NCBI GenBank assembly: GCA_021808665.1
Contig: JAKBBA010000137.1
Coordinates: forward strand, 1 to 8,657
Origin: Actinomycetes bacterium
GTDB lineage: Bacteria > Actinomycetota > Acidimicrobiia > Acidimicrobiales > Palsa-688
Length of the DNA stretch: 8,657 nt
Reading direction: 5' to 3'
Below, in pieces: positions 6,015 to 8,657 of the stretch. The translations under genes and the position numbers were made by a program. The notes under the pieces are model-generated. The model had not been told where the DNA came from. It was given only the letters and a program-made list of their open reading frames with translations, and searched no databases. How positions within the stretch are numbered: the stretch's first letter is position 1; each line of letters opens with the position of its first letter.

Positions 6015-6746
6015 ATGGGACACGTGGGCTCGGGCGGCTACTTGCGGCGAGCGACCGAGCTTGTCCGGCGTTCCGTCCTTGGATGGCTGGGCATTGCCCA
6101 TATCGGAGGTGTATCGATTCTCGGCCTGTACCTCGCGCTCTCGGCTGTCGAGGGGGCGGTTTACCACTACAGCTTCCTTTATGAGCAGGCGCCGCCGACG
6201 GCAGCGGCGACTTCGGGTGCCATCTTGGGATACGCGGTTTACGGGCTCGTAGCGTCGACTGTCGCCTACCTCACCTATGCGTGGATGCTCGCCTACGCGC
6301 TCGCCACTGTCCAACGGAAGCCCGGACTGGCGTGGGCGCTGCGAAGGGTCGCTCGATCTGCACCGCATTCGGCGTGGTGGGGCATCCCCGCTAGCATCGT
6401 TGTCTCGGCTTCTGGACTGATGGTCCTTCCGAGCATCGTAGTTCCTGTCTTTGCACGGCTTGGCCTAGAGAGACTGAGCACTGAGCATCGCAGTGTTACC
6501 TCACGGCGAACTCATAGGACGTGGGCGGGAGGAGTCCCGCTTGCGATGGGCCTAAGCCTGCTGTGGGTCGTTGGCCTGACGATCCTTTCCGCAGCAAGCA
6601 ATCGCAGTCACCTTCAGATCGGCTACATCATTTTCTTGAGCGCCTGCGGCTGGCTGTTGTTCAGCGTGACGGCGGTGCTTGCGTCGGTGCTCGCAACGGC
6701 ATGCGCCTTGAAATTCGAGGATGAACCCCTCCGTGAGACCATGTGA
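6015..6746 (+). CDS. Hypothetical multi-pass membrane protein
   Basis: A 243-residue protein of unrecognised family. The start at ATG 6015 is supported by GGGGGTAGGAAC about 10 bases upstream. The sequence shows about five hydrophobic segments (roughly residues 21-44, 67-97, 120-147, 172-194 and 199-231) separated by basic loops (for example RKPGLAWALRRVARS at 101-115 and HRSVTSRRTHRTW at 158-170), so it is an integral cytoplasmic-membrane protein. The alternation of paired helices with a Pro-containing VVPVFARLGLERL segment is faintly like DUF6159-type membrane proteins, but that is a topology resemblance only. No transport or catalytic motif is visible. It stands alone between non-coding DNA and a transposase remnant, in the region that looks acquired. 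It may be cargo of a lost element or a local orphan gene. Confidence 0.7.
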   Translation: MGHVGSGGYLRRATELVRRSVLGWLGIAHIGGVSILGLYLALSAVEGAVYHYSFLYEQAPPTAAATSGAILGYAVYGLVASTVAYLTYAWMLAYALATVQRKPGLAWALRRVARSAPHSAWWGIPASIVVSASGLMVLPSIVVPVFARLGLERLSTEHRSVTSRRTHRTWAGGVPLAMGLSLLWVVGLTILSAASNRSHLQIGYIIFLSACGWLLFSVTAVLASVLATACALKFEDEPLRETM

Positions 6747-6765
6747 AGGGGAAGGGGAACAAAAC

Positions 6766-7388
6766 TTCTCGGTGATCGCGTACAACACCAAACGCCCTCA
6801 TCAGTCGTTGGGTGATCGGCCACCAGCCGAGCGGTTCGCCCCAGCCCCGCCACGGGTCCCGGTCCATACCACCGTCGAAAATTCCGAGGTGGCCGAGTTG
6901 ATGACATCATCTCACCGCCGGGAGTCAGCCAGTGGGTCGACCAGCGGGGCTCCATCGGGCTCGACAATGTCCGCTATCGAGTGGGCCCGACCTTCGCCGG
7001 CGAAGCCGTGGAGGTCGTCGTCGGAAATGGCCTGGTTGAGATCCTCCACAAGGCGTCCCCGTCGCCACCCACGCCGAGTGCCGACGACCTGGAGCCAAGG
7101 CACTAGCGCTGGAGACCGAGGGTAGGTCGAGCCCGCCCAGCGGGCTCAGGACTGTCCGTGGCCCGAACCGTCGACGCCGGTGGATCCATCTCGTTCGCCG
7201 TGGCGTCCCATCGGGTCGGGCGTAGTTGGGGCGGACACAGCGTCGACGTGGCCATACTGGCCGGGTCTGTGCAGACCTCCGAGCACGGCAAGGTCGTGCG
7301 AGTCCGCCAGATCCGCCACGACCGCTCGAAAGAACACGGCGCTTTCGCCACGCCCAACGGTCGTCCCCGAACTAAGAAATCGGCTTGA
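6766..7388 (+). pseudogene. Decayed C-terminal remnant of an IS481-family transposase
   Basis: Three consecutive pieces in shifting frames read as the C-terminal third of an IS481-type transposase. The first (6766 to about 6897) contains AYNTKRPHQSLGDRPPAERF, the characteristic end of the DDE integrase core. After a frameshift near 6898, DDIISPPGVSQWVDQRGSIG and VRYRVGPTFAGEAVEVVVGN follow (6900 to about 7052). A second shift near 7052 moves the next lines (GVPVATHAECRRPGAK) into another frame, and the original frame meets TAG at 7104. The end, RTVDAGGSISFAVASHRVGRS, HDRSKEHGAFATPNGRP and a TGA at 7386, is back in the earlier frame. The N-terminal helix-turn-helix and the catalytic Asp-Asp-Glu residues are missing altogether. 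No product is expected. This is a trace of past insertion in the region. Confidence 0.88.
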
Positions 7389-7983
7389 CCGGGTAAAGAC
7401 TGCAAACACCTACCGGAGCCACACTGTGAAGGGTACCGGGACTGACAGCTACAGTCACCTTCCTTCTGTGACGCGAACGTCCCGGACGGGACCTGGGCGG
7501 CTCGGTCCTGTAGCTACCTCCAGCCGGTAGCAGTCTCGTCGGCGTGGCGAGAGCCAACGCCCGACCGTCGCCAAGCGGCCAGATCGCCGGTTCCGCGTTC
7601 GCTTCTCCCCCCGTCCGAGACCGCTCAGCGAGCGCCGCCGACCCCGGCGATCGGGAGCGCGACGTGTTCGTGATTCCGGGACGCTTCCTAACGACATTAT
7701 GGGGCTCCTTGCGTTCGCGCGAGGCAGGCGGCTCCAAACTGATGGCTTGCCCGGAGCCTCAGTGACGAAAGAGACGAGGACGCAGGCGGCGTGTCGATCG
7801 AGTTGTTCGCGTGGTCGTAGACGGCGGTTGCTCTGGAGTTGGCGTATTTCGCTGCCACTTGGACCTCCCGGGTCTACCACCAGGTTGACCCGCGCGTTGC
7901 GGGGAGCGGTCTCAGTCCGCCCTCACTCCGGCACCCATTCTTGCGTGATCGATCCGTGCTGCAGCCAAGTACACCTCGCTGTC
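7389..7983. other. 595-bp non-coding stretch between transposase remnant and zinc-ribbon gene
   Basis: No supported gene is found here. The first ~80 bp, just after the transposase stop, probably belongs to the non-coding right end of the decayed insertion sequence and includes small palindromes such as TGAC/GTCA (7443-7446 with 7454-7457) and GTCAC/GTGAC (7454-7458 with 7468-7472). Copy B of the direct repeat follows (7475-7600). From 7601 to 7983 only short open frames without recognisable content were seen. A small hairpin CCCGC/GCGGG (7889-7893 with 7899-7903) lies about 80 bp beyond the 3' end of the minus-strand gene and could help end its transcript. Confidence 0.55.
7475..7600 (+). 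repeat. Diverged direct repeat, copy B, with conserved hairpin core
   Basis: Partner of the copy at 5608-5737, about 1.87 kb away in the same orientation. Core 7475-7528 aligns without gaps. The hairpin ACGGGACC (7486-7493) with GGTCCTGT (7504-7511) is conserved, and its loop differs (TGGGCGGCTC against TTGAAGGCTC). The two copies bracket the membrane-protein gene and the transposase remnant. Read as protein in the only frame that looks similar on the minus strand, every in-frame codon difference changes the amino acid, which argues against coding constraint. Confidence 0.65.
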
Positions 7984-8529
7984 TCACCAGTAATAACTAC
8001 AGTTTCCACAAACAAAGGTCCGTCCCTTACCGCCAACGAACGGTACAATGTGGCCGCAAGATCCTAGAGACAACCCGATTGCTCTAGCCCAGCCATTCCG
8101 GCGCTCACTGCGCGTGTAGTAGCGGACGAACTGGCTTGTACAGCTTGGGCAACGAACACCTCGAAGAACGCCTAGCGGAAAATCCCCGTACTGCTGCTGG
8201 ATCTGGTTAGCGATAGGGCTACCAAGCACTATCCCGGCCTGCGCGATCGCTCGGAGGGATGCGATCAAGACAGCTTCCCCAGGACCATTTGGGGGATTCC
8301 AGGTTGCCCTTTGAACTGGATCCATAAGTGAGAGCATCACTTTGGCAGCCCCGTCGGGGTCGTTCGCGAACGCTTCCAGCTGGTCCTGCACGATTGGCCC
8401 AGGCGTTCCCCCCCGCTGAGCGGCCTTCAGTTCAGCTAGATATTGTTGAATAAGCTCGGCTTTGGCCTCAGCATCATTCGCGTACAGCGTTTCTAGCCCA
8501 TCCATAAACTGTCTGGCTTCGCCGATCAT
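7984..8529 (-). CDS. Hypothetical protein with C-terminal zinc ribbon
   Basis: A 181-residue protein from ATG 8529, preceded on its strand by a strong ribosome binding site GAAAGGAT about 8 bases upstream, which fixes the start. Residues 1-115 are mostly predicted helix (ETLYANDAEAKAELIQQYLA at 13-32, then Gln/Ala-rich helices) with no recognised domain. The C-terminal ~60 residues hold CPSC (127-130) and CGNC (174-177) with a Gly/hydrophobic stretch between them (GWARAIGLSLGSCGHIVPFVGG) and end in YYW. This spacing matches small bacterial zinc ribbons of the CPxC-x(about 43)-CxxC type, often with a Gly-rich hydrophobic insert and a closing aromatic residue. A zinc-binding structural or interaction role is likely; the partner is unknown. 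The gene faces leftward in the accessory region with no same-strand neighbour visible, and its upstream promoter should lie within 8545-8657. Confidence 0.75.
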   Translation of the reverse strand: MIGEARQFMDGLETLYANDAEAKAELIQQYLAELKAAQRGGTPGPIVQDQLEAFANDPDGAAKVMLSLMDPVQRATWNPPNGPGEAVLIASLRAIAQAGIVLGSPIANQIQQQYGDFPLGVLRGVRCPSCTSQFVRYYTRSERRNGWARAIGLSLGSCGHIVPFVGGKGRTFVCGNCSYYW

Positions 8530-8657
8530 GTCCGCTATCCTTTCAAAAGAGCAGTCTGGCCTGCTGTAGAAGGTGGGTATAGCTCAGGCGTCCGTGCCAA
8601 GCGTCACCGTCTAAGGGTGCCCTGCTCCTGTCGCCAATCTCGATGATGTACACGCCT

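Noticed and set aside
7839..8087. Plus-strand open frames overlapping the 3' part of the zinc-ribbon gene
   Set aside because: They have no domain and no ribosome binding site, and conflict with the better-supported minus-strand gene.
8572..8587. GGTGGGTATAGCTCAG resembles the 5' end of a tRNA
   Set aside because: No anticodon arm, T-loop or matching acceptor strand follows within the remaining bases.
1..8657. Search by eye for a CRISPR array, toxin-antitoxin pair, rRNA or complete insertion sequence
   Set aside because: No regularly spaced repeats of CRISPR size, no paired small genes and no complete transposase with ends were seen.

Overview
The window is high-GC DNA that reads like a chromosomal segment of an actinobacterium, possibly an Acidimicrobiia-type lineage. 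This rests on the overall protein style, the actinobacterial type of class I photolyase, the IS481-type transposase remnant and the tRNA lacking an encoded CCA. It is an inference, because there is no rRNA or marker gene in the window.

Left part (1-4325), core-like. On the minus strand are the first 76 codons of a DUF1365-family gene (running off the left edge) and, upstream of it with a 4-base stop/start overlap, a COG2907-type FAD-dependent amine-oxidase-like oxidoreductase. Divergent from these, with only 34 bp between start codons, is a full-length class I CPD DNA photolyase on the plus strand. It is followed 49 bp later by a class III (CaiB/BaiF) CoA-transferase. COG2907 + DUF1365 + photolyase is a recurring light/singlet-oxygen neighbourhood in bacteria, usually with a cyclopropane-fatty-acid-synthase-like methyltransferase. 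Such a gene, if present, would be expected beyond the left edge.

Middle part (4326-5502). A perfect 14-bp inverted repeat lies just after the CoA-transferase. Next come an SPFH/slipin (stomatin-like) gene whose usual N-terminal membrane anchor is absent, and a tRNA-Gly with anticodon CCC.

Right part (5503-8657), accessory-like and gene-poor. After the tRNA there is a 0.5-kb non-coding stretch with 11-bp-spaced TGCCACA repeats and the first copy of a diverged ~130-bp direct repeat. Then come an orphan five-helix membrane protein, a decayed C-terminal remnant of an IS481-family transposase, the second copy of the ~130-bp repeat in a 0.6-kb non-coding stretch, and a minus-strand gene for a small protein ending in a zinc ribbon. 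The tRNA-Gly looks like the boundary between the conserved part and a variable region.

No complete new system (CRISPR, toxin-antitoxin, biosynthetic cluster) is evident. The best leads are the paired repeat with a conserved hairpin, the anchor-less slipin, the photolyase lacking the third Trp of its electron chain, and the COG2907/DUF1365/photolyase module.
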